Shown: one piece after another, positions 20,553 to 30,340 of the stretch
Layout of the letters: each line of letters starts with the position of its first letter
Numbering within the stretch: position 1 is the first letter of the stretch
Source of the DNA: Nitrincola tapanii
Lineage (GTDB): Bacteria > Pseudomonadota > Gammaproteobacteria > Pseudomonadales > Balneatricaceae
DNA length: 64,000 nucleotides
Assembly (NCBI RefSeq): GCF_008368715.1
Contig: NZ_SMRS01000008.1
Span: 1-64,000 of the forward strand
Reading direction: 5' to 3'
Position numbers and translations under genes: made by a program
The notes under the pieces: generated by a model
What the model was told of the DNA's origin: nothing
Database searches by the model: none
Seen by the model: only the letters and a program-made list of their open reading frames with translations

Positions 20553-20587
20553 ACTGGTGTCTTTACCTTGAAAGAGATCTGCTCGTC

Positions 20588-21331
20588 ATGTCGTCAGAAG
20601 TTGTGTTTGGTTTGCATGCGGTACGTACCCTACTTGAGCGTGAACCTGCGCGTATAAAAACCCTATTTGTGTTACAAGGGCGCAGTGATGAGTCGCTGCA
20701 GGCGGTCATGGCCTTGGCCAAGGCGCAAGGCATTAGTCTGCAGGCTTGTCAGCGCAAGCGTTTAGATGACATGGCGCAGGGAGTGCATCAAGGTGTTGTG
20801 GCGGAGTGTAAGCCCCTGCCGATTAAAGATGAGCGTGATCTAGCGAAGCTGCTCTCCGAATTGCCAGATAATCCGCTCTTCTTAATTTTAGACGGCGTGA
20901 CGGATCCCCATAATCTAGGCGCTTGCCTGCGTACGGCTGAGGCGGCAGGAGTTGTAGCCGTGATTGCACCGAAAGACCGTTCTGCCCCGCTCAATGCGAC
21001 GGCCGTTAAGGTGGCTTGCGGGGCGGCTGACTGTGTACCCTATATCCAGGTGACAAACCTAGTGCGCAGCCTGCAGACCTTACAAGAAGCGGGTGTTTGG
21101 ATCACGGGTACCGCAGGTGAAGCGGAAGCGTCTTTATATCAAGCTCGATTAACTGGGCCGATGGCCTTGGTGATGGGTGCTGAAGGCAAGGGGATGCGGC
21201 GTTTGACGCGTGATCATTGTGATCATCTGGTGAAGATTCCCATGGCCGGCCAAATTAGCAGTTTGAATGTTTCGGTGGCCACGGGAGTCTGTTTGTTTGA
21301 GATCGTGCGCCAGCGCAGCGCACAACTCTAG
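20588..21331 (+). CDS. rlmB: 23S rRNA (guanosine-2251-2'-O)-methyltransferase RlmB
   Basis: 247 residues from ATG 20588; the in-frame upstream reading would overlap the preceding gene, and [12 protein letters not shown] is the usual start. An N-terminal substrate-binding domain is followed by a SPOUT knot domain with [32 protein letters not shown] and [18 protein letters not shown]. It methylates G2251 in the ribosomal P-loop. Its last four bases overlap the end of ackA on the other strand. Confidence 0.93.
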   Translation: MSSEVVFGLHAVRTLLEREPARIKTLFVLQGRSDESLQAVMALAKAQGISLQACQRKRLDDMAQGVHQGVVAECKPLPIKDERDLAKLLSELPDNPLFLILDGVTDPHNLGACLRTAEAAGVVAVIAPKDRSAPLNATAVKVACGAADCVPYIQVTNLVRSLQTLQEAGVWITGTAGEAEASLYQARLTGPMALVMGAEGKGMRRLTRDHCDHLVKIPMAGQISSLNVSVATGVCLFEIVRQRSAQL

Positions 21332-22527
21332 ACAGTTATTGGTTGCGTCAGTGCATGCTGCAGAGTGTGTTGTGCGATCATCTTCTCTTCATCGGTCGGA
21401 ATCACTCGCAACTGTAATGCGGATGCCGCAGTGCTGATGAGTGCTTCACCCTGAGCATTGGCCTGGCTATCCAAATCGGCGCCTAACCAGAGGCAGCCTT
21501 TGAGGATTCGGGCGCGAACATCGGCATCGTTTTCACCGACACCTCCAGTGAAAACGATCTGCTCCACACCCCCCATGGCGGCGGCCAAACGTCCGGCTTC
21601 CTCCACCACACGCAAGCAAAAGAGGTCAATCGCTTCTTCTGCATCAGGATGTTGTGCTTGGTGCAGCTCCAGCATATCTGAGCTGATCCCGCCGGATACC
21701 CCTAACCAGCCACTTTGTTTGTACAGCAGAGCTTCTATGGCATCCGCATCCATCTGATACTCACGCATTAAATAGAGTAATACACCTGGATCAAGATTAC
21801 CGGTACGACTGCCCATAGGTAAGCCTTCAACGGCGGTGAAGCCCATGCTTGAGGCTACAGATTTTTCCTCAGCCAAAGCGCACATACTGGCACCGGCACC
21901 GAGATGGCAAACCAGGGTTTTTAGCTGGCTTGTACCCAACTCTTTGAGCTGTTGCAGAATGTATTCGTAAGATAAACCGTGAAAGCCATACTTAATCACA
22001 CCCGCGTCGCTTAAGTGCTTGGGTAAGGCATACAAACGCTCCAAGCGGCTTTGAGTGGTATGAAACATGGTATCAAAGCAGCCTACCGCCGGTAGATCGG
22101 GCTTCAAAGTCTGTATCGCCCGTACCAGCATGAGGTTGTAAGGCTGATGGAGCGGCGCCAGAGGGACAAACGCATCTAAGGCTGCAAGCGTCGCTTCATT
22201 TAATAGCACGGGGCCGCTGAAGGTCTGACCACCATGGACGATGCGATGACCGGTGGCGAGAAGCTGAAGATCAGGAAAAGTGGACTGGATCCAGCGCAGA
22301 ACCTTGTCCAAGGCAGCCTGATGGCGCAACTCCTTCCCTATCGTGGAGAAGTCTAGCGTCTCTTGTTGGCTGTCACCGGCTGTCAGTAGCGCTGAGAAAC
22401 GAACGGCCTCACCAAGAAGGTTGCCAAATTTCAGCGTGCTGAGTTGTTTGAGATGACCGGCATCGATCTGATACAACCCGCACTTCAAGCTAGAAGAGCC
22501 GCCATTAATGGTGAGCAGTGCGTGCAT
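21328..22527 (-). CDS. ackA: Acetate kinase
   Basis: 399 residues; transfers phosphate between acetyl phosphate and ADP. ASKHA-fold motifs are seen: [15 protein letters not shown] at the start, [28 protein letters not shown] and [13 protein letters not shown]. Its ATG shares one base with the stop of pta (TAATG), so the two are coupled and together convert acetyl-CoA to acetate and ATP. Confidence 0.96.
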   Translation of the reverse strand: MHALLTINGGSSSLKCGLYQIDAGHLKQLSTLKFGNLLGEAVRFSALLTAGDSQQETLDFSTIGKELRHQAALDKVLRWIQSTFPDLQLLATGHRIVHGGQTFSGPVLLNEATLAALDAFVPLAPLHQPYNLMLVRAIQTLKPDLPAVGCFDTMFHTTQSRLERLYALPKHLSDAGVIKYGFHGLSYEYILQQLKELGTSQLKTLVCHLGAGASMCALAEEKSVASSMGFTAVEGLPMGSRTGNLDPGVLLYLMREYQMDADAIEALLYKQSGWLGVSGGISSDMLELHQAQHPDAEEAIDLFCLRVVEEAGRLAAAMGGVEQIVFTGGVGENDADVRARILKGCLWLGADLDSQANAQGEALISTAASALQLRVIPTDEEKMIAQHTLQHALTQPITV

Positions 22528-23492
22528 TAGGACACCTCTTCTGGGTGATAAACCATATGTGACGCCAAGGCACAGGATGCCAAACGACTGAGCGTACCAT
22601 CTGCACGGCTGGTTAAGATGATCGGCACACGTGCACCGACGGCCAGGCCTGCAGATTTAGCGCCCGCTAGATAGATCAACTGTTTTGCGATCATGTTGGC
22701 GGATTCTAAATCCGGGGCTAACAAAATATCCGCTTCACCGGAGACGGGAGAGTCAATATGTTTATCGATGGCCGCTTGCAAAGAGATAGCATTGTCAAAC
22801 GCCAGAGGGCCGTCCAGTATCGCTCCTGTGATTTGACGACGATCTGCCATTTTACACAGGGCGGCGGCATCCAGTGTGCTTTGCATGCCGGGTTTCACTT
22901 TTTCCACCGCTGCGAGGATAGCGACTTTGGGCTGAATGATGCCCAGTGAGTGACAAAACTCTATGGCATTCTGCACGATATCACGCTTGGTGCTTAAATC
23001 GGGGGCGACGTTGATTGCCGCATCGGTAATGACCAGAGGCTTGTGGTAATTCGGTACATCAAAGACCCAAACATGGCTCAAGCGTCGCTCAGTGCGTATT
23101 CCCTTGGTTTTGTGAATGATGGCCGAAAGCAACTCGGAAGTGCCCAGACTGCCTTTCATCAAAGCCATGGCCTCGGTGCAGCGTACCAGTTCACACGCAC
23201 GCTCAGCGGCTTCATGGCTGTGCTCAGTGCTAACGATCTCGTAAGGAGACAAGTCGATCCCTTCGATTTCAGCGGCGGCACGAATTTTATGCTCAGGCCC
23301 GACCAGTAAGGGTTCAATTAAGCCTTGTTCTGCGGCTTCTACTGCGCCTAATAAACTATTGTGATCAACAGGATGAACCACAGCAGTACGAATCGGGGCC
23401 GATTTTCGTGCCTGTTCGATAAAGAATTCCAGCTGATCATGGACCGGAGGGCGCTCTTTTTTGAGGCTGGTTAAGCTGTTGCTGTCTGGCAT
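22527..23492 (-). CDS. Phosphate acetyl/butyryltransferase, short type
   Basis: 321 residues from ATG 23492, which has CAGGGAG seven bases upstream and is preferred over an upstream in-frame ATG. It belongs to the PTA/PTB family (KGSLGTSELLSAI, LVITDAAINVAPDL, DGPLAFDNAIS, SADIL-like GEADILLAPDLESANM). It lacks the large N-terminal domains of the 700-residue enterobacterial Pta and any MaoC domain. With ackA immediately downstream, acetyl-CoA is the likely substrate, but butyryl-CoA cannot be excluded. Confidence 0.85.
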   Translation of the reverse strand: MPDSNSLTSLKKERPPVHDQLEFFIEQARKSAPIRTAVVHPVDHNSLLGAVEAAEQGLIEPLLVGPEHKIRAAAEIEGIDLSPYEIVSTEHSHEAAERACELVRCTEAMALMKGSLGTSELLSAIIHKTKGIRTERRLSHVWVFDVPNYHKPLVITDAAINVAPDLSTKRDIVQNAIEFCHSLGIIQPKVAILAAVEKVKPGMQSTLDAAALCKMADRRQITGAILDGPLAFDNAISLQAAIDKHIDSPVSGEADILLAPDLESANMIAKQLIYLAGAKSAGLAVGARVPIILTSRADGTLSRLASCALASHMVYHPEEVS

Positions 23493-23611
23493 GATAAAAC
23501 TCCCTGTGATGCGGATCATCTAGCGGATGCAGGTGACTTTATGGTGACTCTATGCAGAGTGTAAGACACTGCGCTGGACAGAATTATGACGCAGCGCAGC
23601 AAAAGAGTCGA

Positions 23612-23983
23612 TTACTCCACCGCCACCTTGAGTGTGTCTTGATAGGGTGGCCAACCCAGTGGTTTACCGCCTAAAAGGTGCAGATGGATATGGTAAACCG
23701 TCTGACCACCGTGTGGATTACAGTTAAAGACAGTGCGATAACCCTCCTGTGCAAAACCATACTCAGACGCTAGGGTTGCGGCGGTACGTAGCATATGCCC
23801 GACCAGCTCGGCATCCTCAGCTTGCACATCATTCAGGGTAGAGATGTGTTTGCGAGGAATGATCAAGGCATGAAAGGGGGCTTGTGGATTGATGTCGCGG
23901 AAAGCGATGACACGATCATCTTCGTAAAGGCGTTGCGCTGGAATTTCACCGGCTAGGATTTTACAAAACAGACAATCCATCAC
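23612..23983 (-). CDS. hinT: Histidine triad (HIT) nucleotide-binding protein
   Basis: About 122-123 residues (two ATG codons in tandem). The N-terminus CLFCKILAGEIPAQRLYEDD and the histidine triad YHIHLHLLGG mark the HinT branch of the HIT family, cytoplasmic purine nucleoside phosphoramidases. It follows purD on the same strand, 134 bases away with a hairpin between, so it may have its own transcript. Confidence 0.9.
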   Translation of the reverse strand: MMDCLFCKILAGEIPAQRLYEDDRVIAFRDINPQAPFHALIIPRKHISTLNDVQAEDAELVGHMLRTAATLASEYGFAQEGYRTVFNCNPHGGQTVYHIHLHLLGGKPLGWPPYQDTLKVAVE

Positions 23984-24072
23984 AGATCTCCAAATTCACT
24001 GAAAGACCTGAGTATAACGAGGGGGTGTTGTCTAGCTCAAGGTTGCTATCCAAAGAGAGAGAGAGAGGAAGG

Positions 24073-24105
24073 GCGGAATGGGCGCTATTTTACTGCCCAC
24101 TCCGC
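24073..24105 (-). terminator. Hairpin downstream of purD
   Basis: On the minus strand an 11-bp stem with one mismatch or wobble (arms at 24095-24105 and 24073-24083) encloses an 11-base loop. It is followed by a C/T-rich run rather than pure T. It lies 13 bases after the purD stop, so it probably ends or protects the purH-purD transcript. A short GA repeat (about 24053-24067) is next to it. Confidence 0.5.
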
Positions 24106-24117
24106 TAGAGCAGAGGC

Positions 24118-25404
24118 TTAAGCTTGTTGCTCACGTGCAATGGCACGATAGCCTATATCACGGCGGCAGAAGGCACCTGACCATTGAATCTGATCCACCA
24201 GGTCATAAGCATGTGCTTGTGCGTCACTGACACTGGCACCTAGAGCGGTGACACAGAGTACACGCCCACCTGAAGTCTGTAACTCACCGTCCTGTAAGCG
24301 AGTGCCTGCATGGAAGACATAACTGTCCACGGGGAAGCGAGCCGGCAAGGTGATCACATCGCCTTTGGGATAATCGCCAGGGTAACCCGCTGCGGCCATC
24401 ACGACACCGATCGCACAACGTGGATCCCACTCGGCGGTGACCTCGTTGAGGCGACGGTCCAGAGCCGCTTCACACAGATCGACCAGACTGGTCTGTAAAC
24501 GCATCATAATCGGCTGGGTTTCTGGATCCCCAAAGCGGCAGTTATACTCGATGACCTTAGGCGCCCCCTCTGCGGAGATCATCAAACCGGCATATAAAAA
24601 ACCAGTATAAGGATGACCTTCGGCTTTCATGCCACGTACGGTCGGCATGATCACCTCATCCATGACACGTTGATGCACCTCAGGGGTGACCACCGGTGCG
24701 GGTGAATAAGCGCCCATACCTCCGGTGTTCGGACCGGTATCAGCATCCCCGACACGTTTATGATCCTGACTGGTAGCCATCGGCAATACATGATCACCAT
24801 CGACCATCACAATGAAAGAAGCTTCCTCACCTTCCAAAAACTCTTCGATGACGACGCGCGCACCGGCTTCACCAAAGGCATTTCCTGCGAGCATATCGCG
24901 CACGGCGGCTTCGGCTTCGGCTTCGGTCATGGCCACGATCACGCCTTTGCCTGCGGCCAGGCCATCCGCTTTGACCACAATCGGAGCGCCCTGCTCACGG
25001 ATATAGGCCAGCGCCGGTTCGATCTCAGTGAAATTCTGATACGCGGCGGTGGGAATCTGGTGACGCGCTAGGAAGTCTTTGGTGAAGGCTTTAGAGCCCT
25101 CAAGTTGAGCTGCTGCGGCACTGGGGCCAAAGATACGCAGGCCGGCGGCCTGAAAACGATCCACGACTCCAGCCACTAAAGGGGCTTCAGGGCCGACTAA
25201 TGTGAGGTCAATTTTTTCCTGCTGAGCAAAAGTCAGTAAGCCCTCGATATCCAACACATCGATCGCAATATTTTGTACCTTGGTTTCTGTGGCGGTGCCC
25301 GCATTGCCCGGTGCAACAAACACCTGGCTGACTTGGCTGTCTTGGGCAATAGACCAAGCCAGGGCATGCTCGCGTCCACCTGAACCGATTACTAAAATTT
25401 TCAT
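24118..25404 (-). CDS. purD: Phosphoribosylamine-glycine ligase
   Basis: 428 residues, an ATP-grasp enzyme making GAR in purine synthesis. The N-terminus KILVIGSGGREHALAW, the ATP-binding PIVVKADGLAAGKGVIVA and the C-terminal block YNCRFGDPETQPIMMRL are typical. It follows purH by 16 bases, forming the usual purH-purD operon. Confidence 0.97.
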   Translation of the reverse strand: MKILVIGSGGREHALAWSIAQDSQVSQVFVAPGNAGTATETKVQNIAIDVLDIEGLLTFAQQEKIDLTLVGPEAPLVAGVVDRFQAAGLRIFGPSAAAAQLEGSKAFTKDFLARHQIPTAAYQNFTEIEPALAYIREQGAPIVVKADGLAAGKGVIVAMTEAEAEAAVRDMLAGNAFGEAGARVVIEEFLEGEEASFIVMVDGDHVLPMATSQDHKRVGDADTGPNTGGMGAYSPAPVVTPEVHQRVMDEVIMPTVRGMKAEGHPYTGFLYAGLMISAEGAPKVIEYNCRFGDPETQPIMMRLQTSLVDLCEAALDRRLNEVTAEWDPRCAIGVVMAAAGYPGDYPKGDVITLPARFPVDSYVFHAGTRLQDGELQTSGGRVLCVTALGASVSDAQAHAYDLVDQIQWSGAFCRRDIGYRAIAREQQA

Positions 25405-25420
25405 CTGTTTTCCTCAGGGT

Positions 25421-27004
25421 TTAGTGGCGGAAGTGGCGCATGCCGGTAAAGACCATTGCCAAACCTTGTTCGTTAGCGGCATCGATCACTTCTTGATCAC
25501 GCATGGAGCCGCCAGGCTGAATCACGGCGGTGATGCCGGCTGCTGCGGCAGAGTCGATACCATCCCGGAAGGGGAAGAAGGCATCCGAAGCCATAACCGA
25601 ACCTTTGACTTCCAAACCTTCATCTGCCGCTTTGATACCGGCGATTTTTGCGGAGTAGACGCGGCTCATTTGGCCGGCTCCGATGCCGATAGTCTGGCCA
25701 TTACGGGCATAAACGATGGCATTGGATTTTACAAACTTGGCCACTTCCCAGCAGAAGAGTAGATCACGAATCTCCTGTTCAGACGGCTTGCGCTCGGTGA
25801 CGATGCGCAGTTGTGAGGCATCGATCATGCCGAGATCTCTTTCTTGAATCAGCAAGCCACCGTTGACGCGCTTATAGTCCAGAGAGTGGGCGCGTTGTTG
25901 TGACCATTGGCCGGCGGCAAGCAGACGGACATTCGGTTTGCGGGCAACAATATCAGAGGCCTCTTGCGTCACGCTGGGAGCAATAATCACTTCGACAAAC
26001 TGGCGATCCACAATGGCCTGTGCGGTTTTGGCATCCAGTTCACGGTTGAAGGCGATGATGCCACCAAAAGCAGACGTGGGATCGGTTTGGAAGGCGCGGT
26101 TATAAGCATCAAGGAGGTCTTGGCCAATCGCAACGCCACAAGGGTTGGCATGCTTGACGATAACACAGGCGGGCTCACGGAAAGGCTTAACACACTCCAG
26201 AGCCGCATCGGTATCCGCGACATTGTTATAAGAGAGTGCTTTACCCTGCAGCTGGCGCGCAGTTGAAACGGAAGGCTCACCCGGATTAGCTTCAACGTAA
26301 AAAGCGGCTTTCTGATGCGGGTTCTCACCGTAACGCATCTCTTGCGCTTTGATAAATTGGGTGTTGAAAGTACGCGGGAAGTCGGAGGGCAGCTCTTCAT
26401 CACCTTCCACAATCGCACCTAAGTAGTTAGCGATCATGCCATCATAGGCTGCGGTATGTTCAAAAGCTTTGACGGCCAGATCAAAGCGTGTGGCTTGGCT
26501 CAGACCCTGATGGGTGGTTAGCTCTTGCAGCACACCGTCATAGTCACTGGCGTTCACTAGGATTGCTACATCTTTATGATTTTTGGCAGCTGAGCGCACC
26601 ATGGTCGGGCCACCGATATCGATGTTTTCAATCGCCATCGCCAGGTCACAATCTGGACGCGCAATGGTTTGAGCAAATGGGTAGAGGTTAACGATCACCA
26701 TATCGATCGCCTCAATTCCATGCGCCTGCATGATTTCATCATCCTGACCACGACGCCCTAAGATACCACCGTGGACTTTGGGGTGCAGGGTTTTGACGCG
26801 ACCGTCCATCATTTCTGGGAAACCGGTGTAATCTGAAACTTCGGTTGCAGGGATTTGTTGATCACACAGGAGTTTGTAGGTGCCACCTGTAGACAGCAGT
26901 TCAACGCCTAAATCGGTCAGGGCGCGGGCAAATTCAATAATTCCAGTTTTATCGGACACGCTGATCAGTGCACGACGAACAGGGGTGTAAGCTTGCTCAG
27001 ACAT
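25421..27004 (-). CDS. purH: Bifunctional AICAR formyltransferase/IMP cyclohydrolase
   Basis: 527 residues. The N-terminal cyclohydrolase domain begins [19 protein letters not shown] and has TGGTYKLL. The transformylase domain shows LRYGENPHQ-like [24 protein letters not shown] and [13 protein letters not shown]. It catalyses the last two steps to IMP. It sits between fis and purD. Confidence 0.97.
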   Translation of the reverse strand: MSEQAYTPVRRALISVSDKTGIIEFARALTDLGVELLSTGGTYKLLCDQQIPATEVSDYTGFPEMMDGRVKTLHPKVHGGILGRRGQDDEIMQAHGIEAIDMVIVNLYPFAQTIARPDCDLAMAIENIDIGGPTMVRSAAKNHKDVAILVNASDYDGVLQELTTHQGLSQATRFDLAVKAFEHTAAYDGMIANYLGAIVEGDEELPSDFPRTFNTQFIKAQEMRYGENPHQKAAFYVEANPGEPSVSTARQLQGKALSYNNVADTDAALECVKPFREPACVIVKHANPCGVAIGQDLLDAYNRAFQTDPTSAFGGIIAFNRELDAKTAQAIVDRQFVEVIIAPSVTQEASDIVARKPNVRLLAAGQWSQQRAHSLDYKRVNGGLLIQERDLGMIDASQLRIVTERKPSEQEIRDLLFCWEVAKFVKSNAIVYARNGQTIGIGAGQMSRVYSAKIAGIKAADEGLEVKGSVMASDAFFPFRDGIDSAAAAGITAVIQPGGSMRDQEVIDAANEQGLAMVFTGMRHFRH

Positions 27005-27034
27005 AAGGGAGTTCCGGCCAGAAGGTTCAGGTGA

Positions 27035-27322
27035 TTAGAGCAGTCCGTACTGCTTGAGTTTTTTGCGCAGAGTGCCACGGTTGAGACCGAGCAACTCTGA
27101 TGCTTTGGTTTGGTTGTCTTTGGTATAGGCCATGACGGTTTCAAACAGCGGGGCTTCAATTTCAGCCAGCACCATTTGATACACATCCGTGACCGGTTGG
27201 CCATCCAGCTGCTTAAAGTAGCTGGTCATCGAATGATGGACGCTGTCACGAAGAGTCTGTGGCGGCGTAGTGGGCTGTGCGGTGTGGGTGTGCTTCACAA
27301 GTTTATTGTCCATGGCGTTCAT
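27035..27322 (-). CDS. fis: DNA-binding protein Fis
   Basis: 95 residues, close to E. coli Fis (98). The C-terminal helix-turn-helix reads QTKASELLGLNRGTLRKKL. Fis is a nucleoid protein that activates rRNA promoters. It follows dusB by 14 bases, the near-universal dusB-fis pair, and precedes purH by 30 bases. Confidence 0.96.
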   Translation of the reverse strand: MNAMDNKLVKHTHTAQPTTPPQTLRDSVHHSMTSYFKQLDGQPVTDVYQMVLAEIEAPLFETVMAYTKDNQTKASELLGLNRGTLRKKLKQYGLL

Positions 27323-27336
27323 AGCAAATCCTGGGG

Positions 27337-28314
27337 TCAGGCAGCTGCGCTCCTTTGTGTGTCAAAGAACACGGTCAGGGCGTCAACCTGCTGTTCGGCT
27401 GTCTCTAATTGATGAAAGTGTTGCTTAAAATCCGTGCCCTGTGGAATCTGTTGCAGGTACCAGCCTAGATGTTTGCGTGCAATGCGCACACCTTGATCAC
27501 CATAAAACTCATGGAGTTCTTGTAGGTGAGCAAAGATGATCTGGCGTTTCTCCCGCAGCGAAGGTGCTGCGAGATGCTTTCCATGTCGGAGAAAATGGTC
27601 GATTTCACGGAAAATCCAGGGTCGTCCTTGAGCGCCGCGACCAATCATGACCGCATCGGCACCGGTATGGCGTAAAACCTGCTGGGCTTTCTCGGGGGTA
27701 TTGATATCACCATTGGCAAACAAAGGAATCTCAATCACCTCACGAATGCGCGCCAGGGTGTCATATTCGGCCTGGCCACGATAAGCATCGGCGCGGGTAC
27801 GTCCATGTACTGCGAGGGCTTGAATCCCTGCAGCCTGTGCCATGCGTGCGATCTCGATACCATTACGCATGTCCGGAGACCAACCCGTACGCATCTTTAA
27901 GGTCACCGGAATATCCACCGCGTTGACCACAGCGTCCAAAATCTGACCGACGAGTGCCGGTTCGCGCATCAAGGCGGAACCTGCTGCGCGGTTGCAGACT
28001 TTTTTAGCTGGGCAGCCTATGTTGATATCGATGATTTGTGCGCCGCGCTCAGCATTCATGCGCGCGGCTTCTGCCATCATCAGCGGATCGGAACCGGCAA
28101 TCTGCACAGAGCGTGGTGAGGTTTCTCCCTGGTGGTCTAAGCGATAAGCCGATTTAGCTGTTTTCCAGAAGCGGGTGTCTGAAATCACCATCTCGGAGAC
28201 AGCCAAACCTGCGCCCATGCGGCGACAAAGCTGACGAAAAGGTCTGTCAGTGATGCCGGCCATGGGCGCCAGAATCACCTGGCTATCTATGCTGTAGGGT
28301 CCGACCCGAAACAT
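27337..28314 (-). CDS. dusB: tRNA-dihydrouridine synthase B
   Basis: 325 residues, an FMN-dependent TIM-barrel reducing uridine in the tRNA D-loop. The start VILAPMAGITDRPFRQLCR, the catalytic-cysteine block NIGCPAKKVCNRAAGSALM and the FMN-binding GADAVMIGRGAQGRPWIF are present. It leads the dusB-fis-purH-purD run on the minus strand. Confidence 0.96.
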   Translation of the reverse strand: MFRVGPYSIDSQVILAPMAGITDRPFRQLCRRMGAGLAVSEMVISDTRFWKTAKSAYRLDHQGETSPRSVQIAGSDPLMMAEAARMNAERGAQIIDINIGCPAKKVCNRAAGSALMREPALVGQILDAVVNAVDIPVTLKMRTGWSPDMRNGIEIARMAQAAGIQALAVHGRTRADAYRGQAEYDTLARIREVIEIPLFANGDINTPEKAQQVLRHTGADAVMIGRGAQGRPWIFREIDHFLRHGKHLAAPSLREKRQIIFAHLQELHEFYGDQGVRIARKHLGWYLQQIPQGTDFKQHFHQLETAEQQVDALTVFFDTQRSAAA

Positions 28315-28333
28315 GCTGGCACCTTAAAAAGAG

Positions 28334-28365
28334 TCAAAAACACATCGCCAGAGCCAAGGCTCCGG
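28334..28365 (-). terminator. Hairpin with T-rich tail before dusB
   Basis: On the minus strand CCGGAGCC-TT-GGCTCTGG (28365-28348) forms an 8-bp stem with one wobble, followed after seven bases by TTTTTG. It could end the prmA/zinc-ribbon transcript, or be an attenuator in the dusB leader if the promoter at 28393-28421 is used. Confidence 0.45.
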
Positions 28366-28392
28366 AACAGGGTAATTCACGGGAGGGGGCTA

Positions 28393-28421
28393 ATGATACC
28401 GCTTAAGCTTCAGCCCTCCAA
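28393..28421 (-). promoter_or_regulatory. Possible sigma-70 promoter for dusB-fis
   Basis: On the minus strand TTGGAG (28421-28416), a 17-base spacer and TATCAT (28398-28393, 5/6) form a promoter-like pair about 80 bases before dusB. The -35 is weak (3/6), so support is limited. Confidence 0.35.
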
Positions 28422-28463
28422 GTCGTATCTGATGATTTTTTAACCGCTGCCTATGAAGTGGGT

Positions 28464-29324
28464 TTAAAGGGCGGGGAGAAGATCGAGCTGATAACCCAGC
28501 TCACCACGGATAGGGCGTGCCAGGTGGAGGGTAATTTCGAGTCGCTGTCCAGTCGGCATACGCAGGGCGTCGAAGTGGCCAGGTGCTAGATAATCAGAGG
28601 CTACGCGGTCTTGCACACTGATCCGCCGACCTTGTTGATCGCTGAGGGTGAGGCGAATACGTGGGAAAGGTTGCACAAAAGCGGCCTGGTTTTCGAGGAT
28701 GACTTGGACACGCAGATGGCGTGCCGAATCGGGATCATCGCTGACCTGAAGGTGGTGCAGTTGTATTTCACGATAAGCCGAACGACTGGGTAGAGCGCAA
28801 TCAAGATAGCGGCAGAGGTGCGCATAATAAGTACTCAATTGCGGCAGATGTCCCATTTTTTGTCGTTCAAACCAGAGGTATTGGCTTGCCAGTAAGCTCA
28901 CCGCCAACAAGCTGGCCCCTAGAAACAGGCAGGCGGGTGCCCAGCTTTTTTTCTCTTTTTGAGCGACATAGAGGCGAACAGGTTCTACAGGAAGGTTGAG
29001 AAAAGGGACTCGATCATCAGACTCATGGAGCTGTGGAAGTTCTGAGCGGCTTGAGTCCGTTTTTGGGCCTGGGCGCAGAGGAGACTCCATCACCTTCTGG
29101 CGCTTTTCACCCGGCAGACTGAGGTGGAGTTCACTGGAAGGATCTTGGGCTGTAGCCTGAAGGGCTTCCAGTGTGGGGTTGTGGGCTCGAGCTTCCGCGG
29201 GTTGTGCCTGAAAAACGCTCAAACATTGGCCGCAACGAACTTGACCGTTCGCGATTCGGAGCTGTCCTGGTGTTACACGATAACGTGTTTGGCAGGTTGG
29301 GCACTGAACCGTCAGGTTGTCCAT
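28464..29324 (-). CDS. Zinc-ribbon, DUF3426-type membrane protein
   Basis: 286 residues. The N-terminal MJ0042-type zinc ribbon has C8-x2-C11 and C31-x2-C34 (CPTC, CGQC). A low-complexity linker, one membrane helix (about residues 130-150) and an extracytoplasmic DUF3426-like domain of about 110 residues follow. Genes of this type often lie beside prmA, here four bases upstream. The function is unknown. Confidence 0.85.
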   Translation of the reverse strand: MDNLTVQCPTCQTRYRVTPGQLRIANGQVRCGQCLSVFQAQPAEARAHNPTLEALQATAQDPSSELHLSLPGEKRQKVMESPLRPGPKTDSSRSELPQLHESDDRVPFLNLPVEPVRLYVAQKEKKSWAPACLFLGASLLAVSLLASQYLWFERQKMGHLPQLSTYYAHLCRYLDCALPSRSAYREIQLHHLQVSDDPDSARHLRVQVILENQAAFVQPFPRIRLTLSDQQGRRISVQDRVASDYLAPGHFDALRMPTGQRLEITLHLARPIRGELGYQLDLLPAL

Positions 29325-29327
29325 GCA

Positions 29328-30227
29328 TTAGCTCCGGCGGCGTCCTGTTAGACGTACCCAGCCCTCTTTTTCAGTGGCGGGTTCCATGTCAAAGGTCTGT
29401 GCATAGACCGCACCGATCTCCTCGGCCTGAGTACTCAATAAGCCTGAAAGCAAGATTTTCCCACCTGGACGCACCAACGCATCGAGTGTTGGATAGAGTT
29501 GAGCTAAGGGCCCTGCCAGGATGTTTGCCACTAGAACATCAGCCTGAACACTGGGTGTTGCAGGTGGCAGATAGGTGCTCAAACGCTCTTGTGTCAGTTG
29601 GTTGCGGGTAAGATTATCCTGAGTTGCAATCAAGGCTTGTGGATCAATATCCACAGCGATCACCTCTTTGGCGCCTAATAACAGAGCCGCGATCCCGAGA
29701 ATTCCGGAACCACAGCCATAATCCACAACTAAACGATTCTCAAGCTCTTGTGCATCAAGCCACTCTAGACAGAGCGCCGTCGTGGGGTGAGTGCCCGTCC
29801 CAAACGCAAGGCCTGGATCCAGCATTAGATTGACCGCCTCAGGATCGGGGACTTCGCGCCAACTTGGGCAGACCCAGAGACGTTGGCCAAATTGCATGGG
29901 ATGGTAAGTGTCCATCCAGGCTCTTTCCCAATCTTTATCCTCTAGAATTTCGGCATGAAAAGAGGGTAGAGAACTCTGCTCGCCCAGTGCAGTCTGTTGT
30001 GCGTCTTGCAGTGCAGCTAAGGTAGCTTGCAGATCATGCTCGGCATCAAATAAACCGGTGATGTGGGTTTGGCTCCAGAGCGGGGTCGTCCCCAGATCTG
30101 GTTCAAAGATGGGTTCATCTTGGGCATCTTGATAGGTGACGGCAGCACAACCTGCTTCAAGCAGAAGATCTTCATAAAATTCGGCTTGATCGGGCGCAAC
30201 AGCAAGGCGGATTTGTAACCAAGGCAT
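29328..30227 (-). CDS. prmA: Ribosomal protein L11 methyltransferase
   Basis: 299 residues. The SAM-binding motif [20 protein letters not shown], the preceding [22 protein letters not shown] and motif [11 protein letters not shown] are typical of PrmA, which trimethylates amino groups of L11. It is followed immediately by the zinc-ribbon gene. A terminator separates it from accC upstream. Confidence 0.96.
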   Translation of the reverse strand: MPWLQIRLAVAPDQAEFYEDLLLEAGCAAVTYQDAQDEPIFEPDLGTTPLWSQTHITGLFDAEHDLQATLAALQDAQQTALGEQSSLPSFHAEILEDKDWERAWMDTYHPMQFGQRLWVCPSWREVPDPEAVNLMLDPGLAFGTGTHPTTALCLEWLDAQELENRLVVDYGCGSGILGIAALLLGAKEVIAVDIDPQALIATQDNLTRNQLTQERLSTYLPPATPSVQADVLVANILAGPLAQLYPTLDALVRPGGKILLSGLLSTQAEEIGAVYAQTFDMEPATEKEGWVRLTGRRRS

Positions 30228-30296
30228 GATGAGTCTCGTACTGAAAAATCTGGGTTAAGTATCGCGAAAAAGTGCGGGGGCGTACACCAAGTGCCG

Positions 30297-30321
30297 AAAA
30301 AAAGGCCCGCTAAGCGGGCCT
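30297..30321 (-). terminator. Terminator of the aroQ-accB-accC operon
   Basis: On the minus strand AGGCCCGC-TTA-GCGGGCCT is a perfect 8-bp stem with a 3-base loop, followed by seven T. It lies 20 bases after the accC stop. Confidence 0.9.
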
Positions 30322-30340
30322 AGAGGCAGATACAGAAGGC

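Noticed and set aside
24053-24067. Short GA-repeat run
   Set aside because: Only about seven units in a gap between genes; on the minus strand it is just the pyrimidine tract after the purD hairpin.
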